Part shown: piece by piece, positions 1 through 13,500 of the stretch | How positions within the stretch are numbered: the stretch's first letter is position 1 | Layout: each line of letters opens with the position of its first letter | Made by a program: the position numbers and the translations under genes | Assembly: GCF_047663525.1 (NCBI RefSeq) | Contig: NC_092606.1 | Span: 7,934,501-7,998,500, forward strand | Reading direction: 5' to 3' | DNA: 64,000 nucleotides | From: Anas platyrhynchos | Taxonomy: Eukaryota > Chordata > Aves > Anseriformes > Anatidae | The notes under the pieces: model-generated | What the model was told of the DNA's origin: nothing | What the model saw: the letters and a program-made list of their open reading frames with translations, nothing else | Databases searched by the model: none

Positions 1-1340
1 AGTGCTAAACAAAACAGATCTTTATCTGTTGTGCTCTGTAACGTCAGATCTGGCTAAAACTTACAATTTCCTTCTTTTCCATTGAAAAGTCACTCTGGGC
101 AGACAGGCTAGTTTTCACTGGGTGTGGAATTTTCTAAGTTTCAAGTGGAGGAAAGACTTCAAAAGCATTTGTTAGGATAAAGAAAACCAAAACAAAAGTT
201 TTTAAAAATAATAATAATAAAAAAATAAACAAATCTATTCATTTTCCCCTTTTCACTATGAAATGGAGTCACTGTTCTCTCCTACTCCTACACAGCAGTG
301 ACTGCCTGGAGAAAGCCCTGTCATCAAATGTAAAGCCCAGAAGCTGCCTTCAAGTGCCTGGATTCAGCTAGACCCTGCTGAGTGAAATCACGAGCCTCAG
401 TCCAGAGAGCTGTAGCTGGAACTGAAGTTTCACAGGGTGAGACTCAAGTTTCACAGCCAAGGCTGCTCCAAAACAATGGGCCTCAAAGTTCAGTTTCCTG
501 GCAAACCTCTGCAACTACTTGGGAGGAAGAAGAGGAAGGAAAAAAAGTTCATAAAAAATCCAAAATATTTCTGCAGAACAGACGTTGATTTCCAACTTGC
601 ACCCTGTAACCCAAACTCCTTTGCTGAGAAAGTTCCTAGATCTATTTACAGCTACTGACAATATGCAATGTCAAGTTTCCAGCAATGCCACAGAGCATTT
701 AACTCGGTAGTTTAAAGCAGCTTAACATCAGAAGCATGAGATCTGTACTGCTTTCTCCATGCAGCCCCTCAGATCACTGGCATTTGGTACTGTGTTATCA
801 AAAACGTGCTTACAGAATACAGACCAAAGTTGCCAGTGAAGGGACTGACTTTTTCAGCTATGCTCAGTGGCAACAACTGCAGACAAGGCATTGGCACTCT
901 CTCTTTATTTGCTCTGAGCACTAGTGTAGGACGGAGACGAGAGATAAGCCTATCTGTTTAAAAAAAAATGTGCTTCCTGTGGAAAGTAAGACAAGGCAGA
1001 AACAATGTAAGTGAATATCATGCAGAACAAGGACTGTGTTGGAACAGTATCAAGATCAAAATTTGTTTCCAGTAGCTAAGTGCTTGCTTTGACTGAGGTG
1101 GGGAAGAAAAGGTCAGAAATAAAACAGTATGGAATGTGTCAAGTAGCAAAACAACAGATAAGCCCACTTCAAAAAAATAAATGCAGGAGAAGCCTGTGAG
1201 AGCAAACACACAGGGCCAAGAAAAGGAGGTTTTTCCCCTCACACCTCTCAGTAACATCTGCATTTTCAGTAGTTTCTCTCAAGAGTGCCAGGTACCAGCA
1301 ATCCCCAACACTTTTGTGCTTTAAAACACTGCATGTTCAC
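1..1340 (-). other. ZZEF1: ZZEF1 intron (left part of window)
   Basis: No exon matching the missing ZZEF1 C-terminus was found here. The sequence is AT-rich with an A-rich run near 195-235. I take it as part of the intron following exon 50. Confidence 0.7.
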
Positions 1341-1509
1341 CTGGAAGCTCAAAATCGTTCCATTTCTGCGGAGACCCACTGAAGCTGTGCCGATCCTGCT
1401 GGAAGTCACTGCTGCTGGACATGAGCAGCTCATCACAGCCTTCTTCTGTATTACACTGAGAGTCAAATTTGATTGAGAGGTAGATAGCACCGGGAATTTG
1501 AACTTTATC
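1341..1509 (-). CDS. ZZEF1: ZZEF1 exon 50, start of second CUB-like module (last exon in window)
   Basis: Encodes [40 protein letters not shown] and WNDFELP. Donor CCAG|GTGAAC at 1340, ending in phase 1. The continuation (human DTLYYRFTSDMSNTEWGY) was not found between 1 and 1340, so it lies to the left. Confidence 0.95.
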
Positions 1510-4500
1510 CTGAGAAATAAACACGTTATCTTTGTATACTGTAATGCTGTATTACCAAGAAGCTATTTAACTTTCACCTTACAAACAGGAGTGGTATAGA
1601 AAATATTACAGTACCTCCACAGCAAGAAAAACAAGCCTTTGTTAGTTTAATAGGGAACTAATCTAACAAATGTAAAGCATGTCCTGTTGCTTGCACTAGA
1701 TATTAAGAGTGTAAAAATTAATTACTAGCAATGCTAGCGGTGGTATTCGTTTCTGATATTGATTGTATTGCCAGATCCTAAAGGCTTGCATGCCTTTAAA
1801 AATAAAGAAGAGAAGAGTCTTAGCTGCAGGGAAGTAAAAATCCCAATGCTGCCCAGAAGCTGTAATTACTTACCAAACTCTATTTGCATGAGCATGCTCA
1901 GAAAAATGCTTTCAAACAATATCAAGAAAAGAACAATCAGAAAAGAGAATCAAAAAAGGAAAAAAAGAAAGATTCCACTCCTAGCTTTCACCTAACAGCA
2001 CAACAAAGTAACAGGCCAATAGGAACAAACGTTTGGATGAAAAGTAGAAATATTTGCTCATTAAGGCCTTGATACCATTTAAGTATATGAACTGCTTCAA
2101 ACACATGCATATTAAAACCATTTAAGTTACGGGCCTTTCATATGATCAAATTAGTATATTAAAGTGGCTATTAAAGTGCCTTAGTGAACATATTTCTTTG
2201 CAGGGCAAGTCTTCAGCTATCTGGCACTGACTTCAAAAACAACAGGTTATTTCACAGGTACTTCAAGCACAGAAGTCCCATGGTTATACACGTGGAACAC
2301 TGCCACATTTCTGCTTCAAACACCTTGATATTTTTCAGTCTTCAAGTCATGTTAGCCCACTGCACTGCAATAGTTATAACTTACCTCAAAATTTGTATTG
2401 TTGTTGTAAGGATGTTTAGACTCACGCATCTGGACTGCCATCCCAGGTTCCTCCATGAACTGGCAAGCTGTCAGCGCCATCGTTCCCAGCATGCTCCCAC
2501 TGCATCCATGCAGCACTTTCTGCAGAATCTGAGAAGCAGCACATTGTGTAAATGCAATTTGCTATCTAAGCAACATTTGCAAACTTGCAAACTTGCAAAC
2601 TGATACATTTCTAGTTGTTTAACATTTCAGAGTAGAGAATCCAGGTACCAGCAAGAAATGAGACAAATTCACATGTCTACAAGCACCTAGAGGTGCAGAA
2701 GATTTTACTTTGTCCTCTGTTTCAGACCTTTTGGCCTTTAAGTGATAAAAACATGACAGCTACTACCTACGTCTCTTTCCATAAATGCTAGAATAAAGGT
2801 TAATTCACAGTGAACTGAAGCTGTAAAAAAGGAAGATCATTTAAAAACTTTGTTAACATGCTAAACAGACACTTTTACCTTCCATATCTACAGGTTTCAA
2901 TTTGAACAGAATGCATCCTATATTTTAGTCTTCAAAATGTACAAGTACACATATAAAAAGGAAGGATTAAGTATTAGTCAAATGGTTTCAGTGTCTGAAA
3001 GAGCTAGATGCAAGAGTTGTATCATCAAAAATACACATAGATGCCATTCAGTCTATCAGGACACATTAAGTAATAATTCAGAACAACCTTAACTCTCCAC
3101 TGTTTCTTATTTTTCAAAAGTGCACAAAAGTTCTTTATCAGGAGTCCTATTACTCAAGGTCCTTTACAGGTCGTTCTAGCAACCCATTGCATTGCCTCAC
3201 CTGTTATCTCCTCCAATAAAACTAGCCATATTAGCTCAGGCCAAAAGTTTCTCCTCCAAATCAGCCAGTAATAGATTTTTTGAGAAAAACGAATATAAAA
3301 AACACAGGAAGTACACAGCATGGTTCCATGAATACATTCTTTGCCTCCACAAACTTGTAGAATGGCCTAAGTCAAAGGCTATGCCTTTGTATTTTATATG
3401 CCTTAACAGATTTTTATTACATCAGTTCATCCTGTCATTTTCTGATCCTATATAAACACCCTGTGGTAACAACTTTAATGACATACTGTGTCAAACACCA
3501 GCTCTTTTGGTTTGTTTTGGACTTTCCACTGACTACCTTAATCTGACACTCCTTTGTTTTCTTACCGGGAGGGCCAGTGAATAAGACTTGATGTTTACTT
3601 TTTCTATGTTGCTCATGATTTTAAGACTATAGAGAAGGAGGAACAGACTTTTTATTATTTCTCCTCCCTCAGTACCCACAGGACAAAGATCCAGGGTCAA
3701 GAAAACTAGTTGGTTTCTCACATGGAAGTTATTCCATGGCTATAATAATCCCTGCCACTCTTCTGCAGACCTTTTCTAGTTGCACTGCATCTTTTCCTTA
3801 AAATGAGGGAGTCAGGTTGTGTGCTGCAGTCCAGATGAGAGCATAGTATTGGTTCAGTGACATACTGATGCCTTCGGTTTTATTTTTAATCCCTTTTTTG
3901 AAGATTTCTAGCACTTGATTTGCTTCGACTGCTGTGAAGCATTCAACTGACATTTTCATTACAACATTCTATTATAATTCTGAGATCACTTCCACCACAG
4001 TAACACTCAGCCCATCAACGGCGTAGCAGGTATTACAATACACACACTGAGATCCAACAAAAATCAGCTTTCAAAATGGACTGCCTAGTTTGCCAATTTC
4101 TCAACAAGATTTATCGCCATGTAACTGAAAGAGTCGTCTCCAAGGAGCTAGTTTTTTTCATTTTCTGTTTAAAAAAAAATCAGTACATTAAGACACTGAC
4201 AGATTCTGACTGCTTTTTCAGAACTAATTTAAATTTTGGAGTTTCAATTTAGCTGAAAAAAAGAACTGCACGTATTTTTGTTAGTCAGAGGCTTGTGGAA
4301 TGTAGGCATAGGGCTTGCTCACATGCACAAGTGAAATCCACTTACTTTTTCCCATAACTGCTTTTCCTCTAGCTGCATAAGCATGTCCAGTATGTATGTC
4401 ATATGGGCTGGGCCACTAAGATCTAGGATTTCCTCATTTATTGCCACATCATCCGGCCATTCAGCTAACAGCGATGCCAGCACGTGCCTGGCATAAAGAA

Positions 4501-7500
4501 CAGCAGTTGCCTCATTTACACGATACAAGTAGTCCCTCACAGACTTTTTGCTTCTGGAGTCCAGCTCCTTATGCAAGAGTATGGAACTCTTAGTGCGACG
4601 CTGCTTGGCATAACTAAGCTGAAGATCACTTTCCGTGTTAGTTATCAGTTTCTGGGCAACTGGATTGGTTTCTTCTGTTGCTTTATCACAGAGCACAGGC
4701 TTTGACTGAAAAAGAAAGAAAAAGTTTGAATATACACTCTCAACAATATCCTTCCTTGATTATGTTTGGATATCTGACTCATCCATCAGACTGCAAGCTG
4801 AATTTACAAATTACTGTATTTTACATACAGAAAATTATATGATCAAAGAACACAAAGTACAATTTCTCATGTACTTAGACGGATGAAATTTCTCAAAAAA
4901 AAAAACAAAAAACCAACAAACTGTTTATATCAAGAGACTTCACCATACACTGATACTTTCATGATTGTACATATGATCAGGAACAGCAGTTATAATTCTA
5001 ACCTGAAATGCTAATTTAAGCTGAACTACAGAGGTAAAGCAACGTAGTCCCACCCTATTTGTGACCCTAGAATAAAATCACAGAATGATGCAAGTTGAGA
5101 GGAATCTTTGGAGACCATTTGGTCCAAAAAAGACCTGAAGCTGAGCCATATTCAAAATTATATTAAGTTCCTCAAGGCTTTGTCCAGTCAAGCTGGGAGC
5201 GTTTCCAGGGGTGGATATTTGACAACTCCTGTATGAACTGTTGTAACATCTAAAATTTTTTCTTCTAATTACTTGAAACTACTTCAGGAAGTCCTCAAAC
5301 CAGTTCACTATGCAACTGATATAAAATTGTGCTGGTGATATGACATGGCCAGGAACCAGCACCCAAATAAAGCAAAAAACTGCATAACCACACTATTGAA
5401 TATAAAACCTCACCGTTGCAAGTGTAGTGTCTACTCTGCAAAACAACATTACTTCCTTGTTCTGCTGCAGTTACTGTGAGATAGCATTGCAATGGTAAAA
5501 CAGTAACTGCACAAGCTTACAGCAATTAGATACAATCTCTCCTGTATAAGGAAAGGAAATCACAGCATGCAATCATAATTTGTTCTCCTGACCTGAGAAT
5601 CAAGTTCTCTTGCTTCCTTACAGAAGAATTTAAAAGGAGTAAATGCTTGCTTCTTGTTGCATCTGCTCATTCATTTTGACATAAAACATTAACAACAGAT
5701 TATTCCAGTTGTTAAAAAAAGCACTCTGAAGTTTCTAAACAAAACTGAAGTTACTAAATGCCGAAACTAATTATTTATAAACTGTGTCTTTTAGTGGAGA
5801 CATACACACCAAACATGGTAAGATGATCATATCTGTATCTACTGCTTTTGAACTCTGCTCCTCCAACCTCAAACGCTTGCTGGGTTGCCATTTCTGAGCC
5901 AGTGTTCGGATCTTCTCATCTGTTGTAATTACATCTCCATCAAACCTTAAAAAAAAGACAAAAGAAAAAAACATATAAATGTGTTTGAAATTAATGCAAA
6001 TAAAATTAACACCATTAAATACAAATTAAAGTCTTTCCACTGCCTGTTTTAAAAAGATTCTCTAAACTCAACCTATTTTGTCACATTATGTTAAGTAGCT
6101 TCCCTGCTTGAACAAGTAGAGGGTTTTACATGACATAAAATCGCTCATCTCTATGAAAACACAATCGCTCCAAGGCATGCTTTGATTACTAGAAGTCACA
6201 TGAAGGTCTGTTCATTCTTTCTCAGGATAACTTAGAGATATAGTAGACCTACATATGGGAGTTATTGTACTGAAAAGAACATGCAGCATATTTCAGAAGA
6301 TGGTGACTTGTTTCCATAATTACAACTAAAACTCAACAGGAGTTCAATTCTTTACTTTTCACACATGAAAACCAAGTCATATCCTTGAAACGATTTCTAT
6401 TCAGCACCTTGCACATTTTAAGTTACAACCTCTATCTTACAGTAACCTTGTTTTTGATTGGACCCAGTCTTTCACACACCTCTTTTGAACTTCTAGGAAA
6501 AAAGAATCTGTTCTTTTCATTTGCAACTCATACATGGCTCGAAGAATATGTAGAGGTGCATTAAGTGCATCATGTGTCATCTGAAAGAGATTAAAAAAAA
6601 AAAAAAAAAGACATTTCAGGCAAAGATGAAAGATGTGCTTCTTTAAGGGAGACCGAGGTATTATTTTCTATTTATCATATGCATTAAAAATTAATGAATT
6701 TAATAATATCTGAATTAGTAGAAATGAAAAGTAGTTTAGCAAAAACTGTTATAATGATTTTACAGCATTCATTATTGTGTTCTCAGTACGAAGTTTTATT
6801 TTCTGTTTCCTTCCTTTTTATTTCTTGAAATCACAGACCTACAGAATATAAATCTAGAAGAAAATCAGCCATACAAACTACCAAATATATTATGCAATTA
6901 GCAAATCTATAGTGACTTCCAAGGAGGAAAAAGTAAGTACCAAGAAACATATTTTGGTGGCTTCATCCAAACCCTCCAGAGGATCGAGTTTGTTCTGCTC
7001 TAAATCAGCAGAACCAACAACGGATTGCTCCACATCTTGATCTTGTTCCCTTTCTTCCAGTTCAGTATCCTCACGTTCAGCCAGGGAACTGATCTCTTTC
7101 TTTGAGGAATACAGCATTATTGACAAAATCTATACAGAAAAAGGTAGCATATGGTGTGACAGCTGTAGATATCATTAGTGTATCAGCAATCAGCATTTTA
7201 AGAACATTGTAAGACTTGGACAGAGTTTAGCACATACTATTCTAAAAAGAAACAACACCTAAATCAAACCACAACAGAAAAGGAACATGAATTTAAACCA
7301 TTTCCCACTTCACAAATAAGTTACACCTTCCAGGTTACTAAAGACAACTTCAGTAATTAGCCAAAAGCATAAAAAAAATGAGAAAATATTTAACCATTTC
7401 AGAACATCAAAGGTTTCAGGATTCTTAGACAAAGACAGAAGAGAGGTAACTATCACTAATAAGCCAGAGCTGCCCATACACACTCTTCATGCCTATGATA

Positions 7501-10500
7501 AAGCACAACTAATGACTGAACCACTTTTATCTTTCTGCAATTAAATATTCAGAAACAATGCGCCCACATACGTATTGACGTCCCTATATTGCACAGCAGT
7601 AATATCTTGCACATGCCAGTGAGTAACACAACTAATATTTTTCTTTTAGATTAATTATTTTTTTTAATTGAAGAATGGAATCTTCAAGAATAGTCTAAAT
7701 AAAATTTATAAATGAAACTGAGTAGGTGATTAATGCCTCATCTTCCAAAATTCTTTCAAACATGATCAGATTATTAAAGATGGAGTTGATATTAATTAAA
7801 GTTAGACTATTATCTATACAGTTATGACAGAGAAAGGCAGACCCAGGGATACAGGAAATGAACATTTTTTCAAAAATATTCTTAGCACTTTCTTCATAAA
7901 AGGAAAGTGCAATGCCATTAAAATTTCACGTCACCCTGTGAAGCTACATTTTGCAAGAAGTCAAAAGCTTATTTTCTCACCTCCAAGTCTCTGAGAAGCC
8001 AGGTCTTGCTGAAGCCAGTTCCTTTGCTACATTTCTTCACAAGAAGCTTGAGTAAACCAGACTGAAGAAAAGCAGCTTGGACTTCCTTAAAACCATGGAT
8101 CTGCACATACAGACAGACAACTTATCACAATGCTTGCCAGGCCTTAACACACAGCCTATCTATAGTACAAGTAATTTTCATTTATTTCCTTAAAAACAAA
8201 AAACAAGTAAAAAAAACCACAGAACCCCACTTCAGATACTTTAATAGTATAAACCATGACACACAGTACTAACTGTATGTCTGTTTTGCTCTGACTGTCC
8301 GAAACACTACAGACTTCTCTCTTCATATAAATCAGGAATAAGAAAAGGGGCAAGTGAGTTTCAGTCCGTGAAGCATTATCCCTGCAATTTCTTCATCAAT
8401 TTTCATGAATGATCAGCCCCCACAGAGGAAAAACAACCCAACTTTAGACACTCAAATGATGTGTAATCTTTAGATGTAGTTTCAACCCCTACAGACAGGG
8501 AATAAATGGAGACAGAAGATACAGGAGCTTATGTTAGTTTCCCAATGGGCTTAATCAACATGCAAGTTGCTGTTGAGAAAGGCAGAATACAAACTTCTGA
8601 CACTGAGCTAATTCTACGTGTCAGGCAAAAGATACCTTAAGTGTTCTGTAAAGCCCCTTTAAAGCAAGTGACAAGACCCATGTTGCTTCCACTGCCTCAG
8701 CATAACTGCTGTCCATGCTGGTTTGCAAAAGGTGCGTGGATATAAGAACAAAGTGCTGGAGATATTGTCTCAGCTGGGTCTGGGAATCGCTGCCTTCTTG
8801 TCCACATTTCTGAATCAACTGGTAGTCTTTCACTACAAGAAAGGAAAGACAGAATTCATTAGGTTCATCTTAAAATGTTATGAAGTCATCTCTTACCAGT
8901 CCATATTAGTAAGCTGAGACGCAAACACAACCCACATGTGAAGTGCATACTAATAAGGAGTCGTATTAACAAGACTGAAATATTAACATATTAACATTAT
9001 TAACAAGAACCACCTCTCTGCTTTGCTGTGGCAAAATTATGGCCTTGTTCAGAAATTATTTCAAATTAATCGAACAGTTAAGAAAATATTTTTATCTAAA
9101 TAGAATAGATACCTTCTTGCAACAGTTGATTGCCTGCACGTACCCGAACACACACAGCTCAGTATACAAATCAGCTGGTGTCCTATTTTACAATTACTAT
9201 GGGGAAAATTCTGACCTGCAATTGATATGATGAAATAAAATGTGCTGATAATTACTGCTCAAGGTATCAATTAAAAAAAACCTATATATTAAAAAAAATA
9301 ATAAAAAAAATCAATCTTTTACATTCAAATCTTTCCTTAGTATCAAAACGCAGCTTAGTTTGTTGGGTTTTCCAAGTGTCTTTTAAACAACTTCAATAGT
9401 TAAATTTGGACAACCTTTGCTTTATTAACTTCACAATATTAGGTCATGAATGCCAAAGTTGAAAACTCTTGCTCCTATGAATCCAACTGATTTGCTGTAC
9501 ATTAAACATTTAGCTCGACAGAACCATTTAACAAGGTGAAGCATAGAAAGAAAATTCTTTCTGGTACAATGACCCAGGAAGCCGCATCTAGAGTTTGTCT
9601 GTTTGGTGGTTGTCATTATTCTTTTATTTTAAAAAAGCCTCTAGACACTGTAATAGCCAAAAGAGCCCATTGATGCATCCTAGAATGGTCTATACTAGAA
9701 CACCCAGACACTTTCCCTGGAGTACACATTATTTCATGTCGCCTAACTCTTGACTTATTTTGTCTCAAATTTTAGGGTTATCAAACTGTTTTGAAAAATT
9801 CTTCCAGACTGGAGGAAAGCAGAGCTCCTGACACTTTATAGAAGATGTGATTAAGTTGGGCCTATCTTCATGGCATTCTTACAGCACCAGAAAAGAACAG
9901 CCAAGGTGGCTTTGCTTCACATGGAAACAATAAGTAATGAGCATGCTTTTGTTTGCTTTTAGTCTTCATTTGCTAGTAGGTAGCACACCTTGCTGACAGT
10001 GGAAACAGGCACTTCATAAAAACTCAGTATTTTGGGAGCAACAAAATGGACTATCCCATACATATTCAGGTTCTGAGTAGCTTGCCTTCATATAGCAGCA
10101 CTTAACTACACAAAGGGAGCACGTTCATTTTTAAGATTTGCAATTGTTTTAAAACATTAAGCACATGTTTACGAGTGATAAAAGTAACAAGCAAACCTCA
10201 AAACAGAAATAGTTGCTTAATCAAAGGCCTATTTCTGAAATTACTCAACTAATAAAATGGTTGACAGTTTCCTAAAGCCTCTCCTGAATAAAAACTAATA
10301 TCAGAGTTTTAAAAAGAAGAGAAATTTCCATAATCTTTACTGCAGAAGTGTCACAATTTAGCGTAAACTATGAGCAGAAAACCAGGTGACTCAATAATAG
10401 AAGTCAAACTCTGCAGACCTGCATGAAGTGTTGTATTTCAAACATGCTTTTGGGTATTCAAGAAAGTGCAAGGAAATACTCTGTAATCCTTTAATAAGAT

Positions 10501-13500
10501 AAGAATGTCACAGAACCTGTTTTCCTCTTTCGGGTTTTGATGTCTACAACAACTGCCCTGTTTTTCTCAGTGAAATGTTTCAGGATGATCACGTTATGAG
10601 GCTCGTTAGCATTATCCATGTACACAGAACGAGTCCCCATGCACAGCACCTGAAATTGTAACAAAAGATTCAGTTATGATTTGGAATACTTATTTAAAAA
10701 TATACTGCCAACTTTTATGTTGGCTTATACTTGGTGTTGTATTTTTTAGCTGAACAATCTGCTTGCTGCCAGATATTTGCTGATCATAGAATCATAGAAT
10801 CATGATCTTTGGAAAACAGCAGTTAATTTCTACAAAGAAATGGCTACGACAAATAACTTAATCCTGCACAGGCAATATATCAGAGTTACAACTATCAAGA
10901 ATGAGATTATTCATTTCACTTGTACAAAAAGCCCTTTTTGATATTCAAATGTACTAAGCTGGTTTTCTCAATGTAGTTTAAAGCAGAACTCAAGGAAACA
11001 CGAAGCAAAACCAGCTACGTTATTCTTCGTTAGACAAACATCAATTGTGCGCAAGTGGAAAGATGTGAGCTCTGACATGCACCGTGTTTTAATGGTTTAT
11101 AATGGATGTCTCCAATTGATAAGATCTGTAGTGTTAGAAACAAACCTAAACACTCTAACCAATTTTGTTTCCTTTACTATCGATAGGCCACTTACCTCAG
11201 GAAACCCAACCAGCACCAATAAAGTGAAGATATTGGTGTGCTTTAGCTGGAAGGGCAGCTGCTTAATGCAATGGTCAGTGAAAGCAGCGATCACATTATG
11301 CCACTGCGCAGAAGAGTTCAAAGATCGGAGAATATCTGCCATGGAGCTTGCCCAGTCCAGACCTACACGACTGGAAAGCAAGAGCAGTCTGTATTAGGAG
11401 GGCTGACTACACACTTACCTGAAACTATTTTTCCTCAAGACACCACACCACTGTTGATCTGTCAGAGCTGCAGCTTTCATATCGTTAATACCAGCGTGCT
11501 TATCCAAATATTTGAGGCTTTCATGTCAGCTGACACATTCTCTTTTGTTTTTCATCATTACAGCATAAATACTATTCTATTTTTGTTAAAAGGTTTACAG
11601 TCCCAAGTCAAAGTTTGAATAAATGCTGTCACCTTGAAGTCCTAATTTTAGTTTAGAGCTCGAGATTTTTTTCTTTGCACAACAGCAAGTGGTCTATTTC
11701 CCACACATATGACTACCTACTTTCTCTCTGTGGGCTACAATCTCTAGAGAGATTGGCCTCCTTGCTCTAAAATGAGTCTGAGAAACTCCTTTCTCTCAAA
11801 TGATCCTCTGGATATTTTGCCTTTTACATGCTTTTATATTCATTTATGAACCTTCCCCATAAAACACAGCTACAACAAGAATGAATACTGTCATATTTAA
11901 CAGGCAGAATATTAATCTTAGAATGCTTAAGAGCTTTCTCAAGATCTTCAAAATGGAACATATTCCCTGCCCCTCCTGTTTCCAGTGCTATTTTACTATA
12001 CAAAATCTCTGTCTCTAATACTCTTACATAAAAAGGCCAGATCCAGAACTCAGCACTTGTGACAGCTACCACATGACACTCCTCTTTCCCAAGTCACAGA
12101 AGGAGTATCTAATTTAAAATGAGAGAATTAACATCTAAAAAATAAAAAAAATAAAAAATAAAAAATAAAAAAGGAGGACTATCTTGTTTCCCCTAGAACT
12201 TCCAAAACCTTGCTTTCACCATAACATGCTATGTACATAAGCACATGAAGTTAAGCCATTCTTCAACAGACAGCCTTCTTTTGGAAGGAAATTAAAATAT
12301 TCTGACTGCAACAAGGGCTGCAGATGCTATGCCCTTCCCATGATCAAGATGTAGGTTTAACTGACTTTCTGTTAAAAAAAAACAACTGTATGCATGAGGC
12401 AAGCATGAAAGAAAATTAGTGCTAGTCATCAGAGAGCAACTAATAGGTTTAAATTTAAAAGCACCTGTCTAAACACACAGCTCCGAGACTGAAGAGAAGA
12501 TGAGTTGTCTTCCAGCCTTCTGGCATTGTAGACCCATCTCCCGCAGCAAACAAATTATGTTTGGCTGAAAGGACTTTAGCCACTGCAGCATCCACTTCTG
12601 CAGGCATAAGTCTCAGGATTAACTGGCCCAGAAGTCCCAGTGTTAAATGGTAAGTTTCATTTAGGTGGCCAGCATTTGAGATGACAACCTGAAACATCAG
12701 TGGAAGTATCTGTTCCAGGTTAATCAGAGACATTGTAGAGCCCTATGGAAAAACAAAACAAAACAAAACAACTCAGTAAGGCAGGGAAAGAAAACAAGAT
12801 TTTTAGTCAAAGTCATAGCACTTACAAAACCTTCTGTTCTAATGCTCCTTCCAATGGGACAAAAGGACATGAGAAACTAGGTTTCAATACAAATACACAT
12901 TGTCATAAAACTGCAAATCAAACATCTGTACACAGCTTTCTTACATCAGGACCTTCCATATGAGAAATGTTCTATCAAACTGAATGAAGGCACAGTATAA
13001 ACTGTGTTTAGTAGTAACACCTGACGTGTAAATCTAAGGTGATGCTTTAAAGTTTGCAGGTGTTGAACACTTACGGTAAGCTTCTAAATTCTAGTTCCCT
13101 TCCCTCTCTCCCCACACAGGAACAAGGCTTACATTCCTTAGTAATGCAAAACTGTTTAAGACATTCTGACATTTGCATTTTGCTACACGTAAGCAAATAA
13201 AGCCCATTTCCCACAACAATTTATTTGCTATTAATTTTATTCATGTTATTTGTAATACCTAGCAAACTACAAGGATAGAAAGTAAAAAGAACTGACTGAT
13301 TTGAAAGGTGGTAACATAGCAGCCAGCAATCCTAAAATCCTCTTCTGAGAGCATTCAGCAAAAACTTGTTCCTGGCTAGGTATTAAAACCTTCTCTGCTT
13401 GCTTCTGGGCTGAATCCTCTGAAGTGCAGTCATCTGCTTTTTAAATTAAAGCAAAAGAAGAAAATCCGACAAAATGACATTAAAATAAAAGAAGACAGCG

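Noticed and set aside
1266..1490. Other-frame ORFs over ZZEF1 exon 50
   Set aside because: Shadows of the exon reading frame that gives [16 protein letters not shown].
2184..2603. 139-codon plus-strand open frame
   Set aside because: Antisense to ZZEF1 exon 49 and its flanks. The real coding content is on the minus strand.
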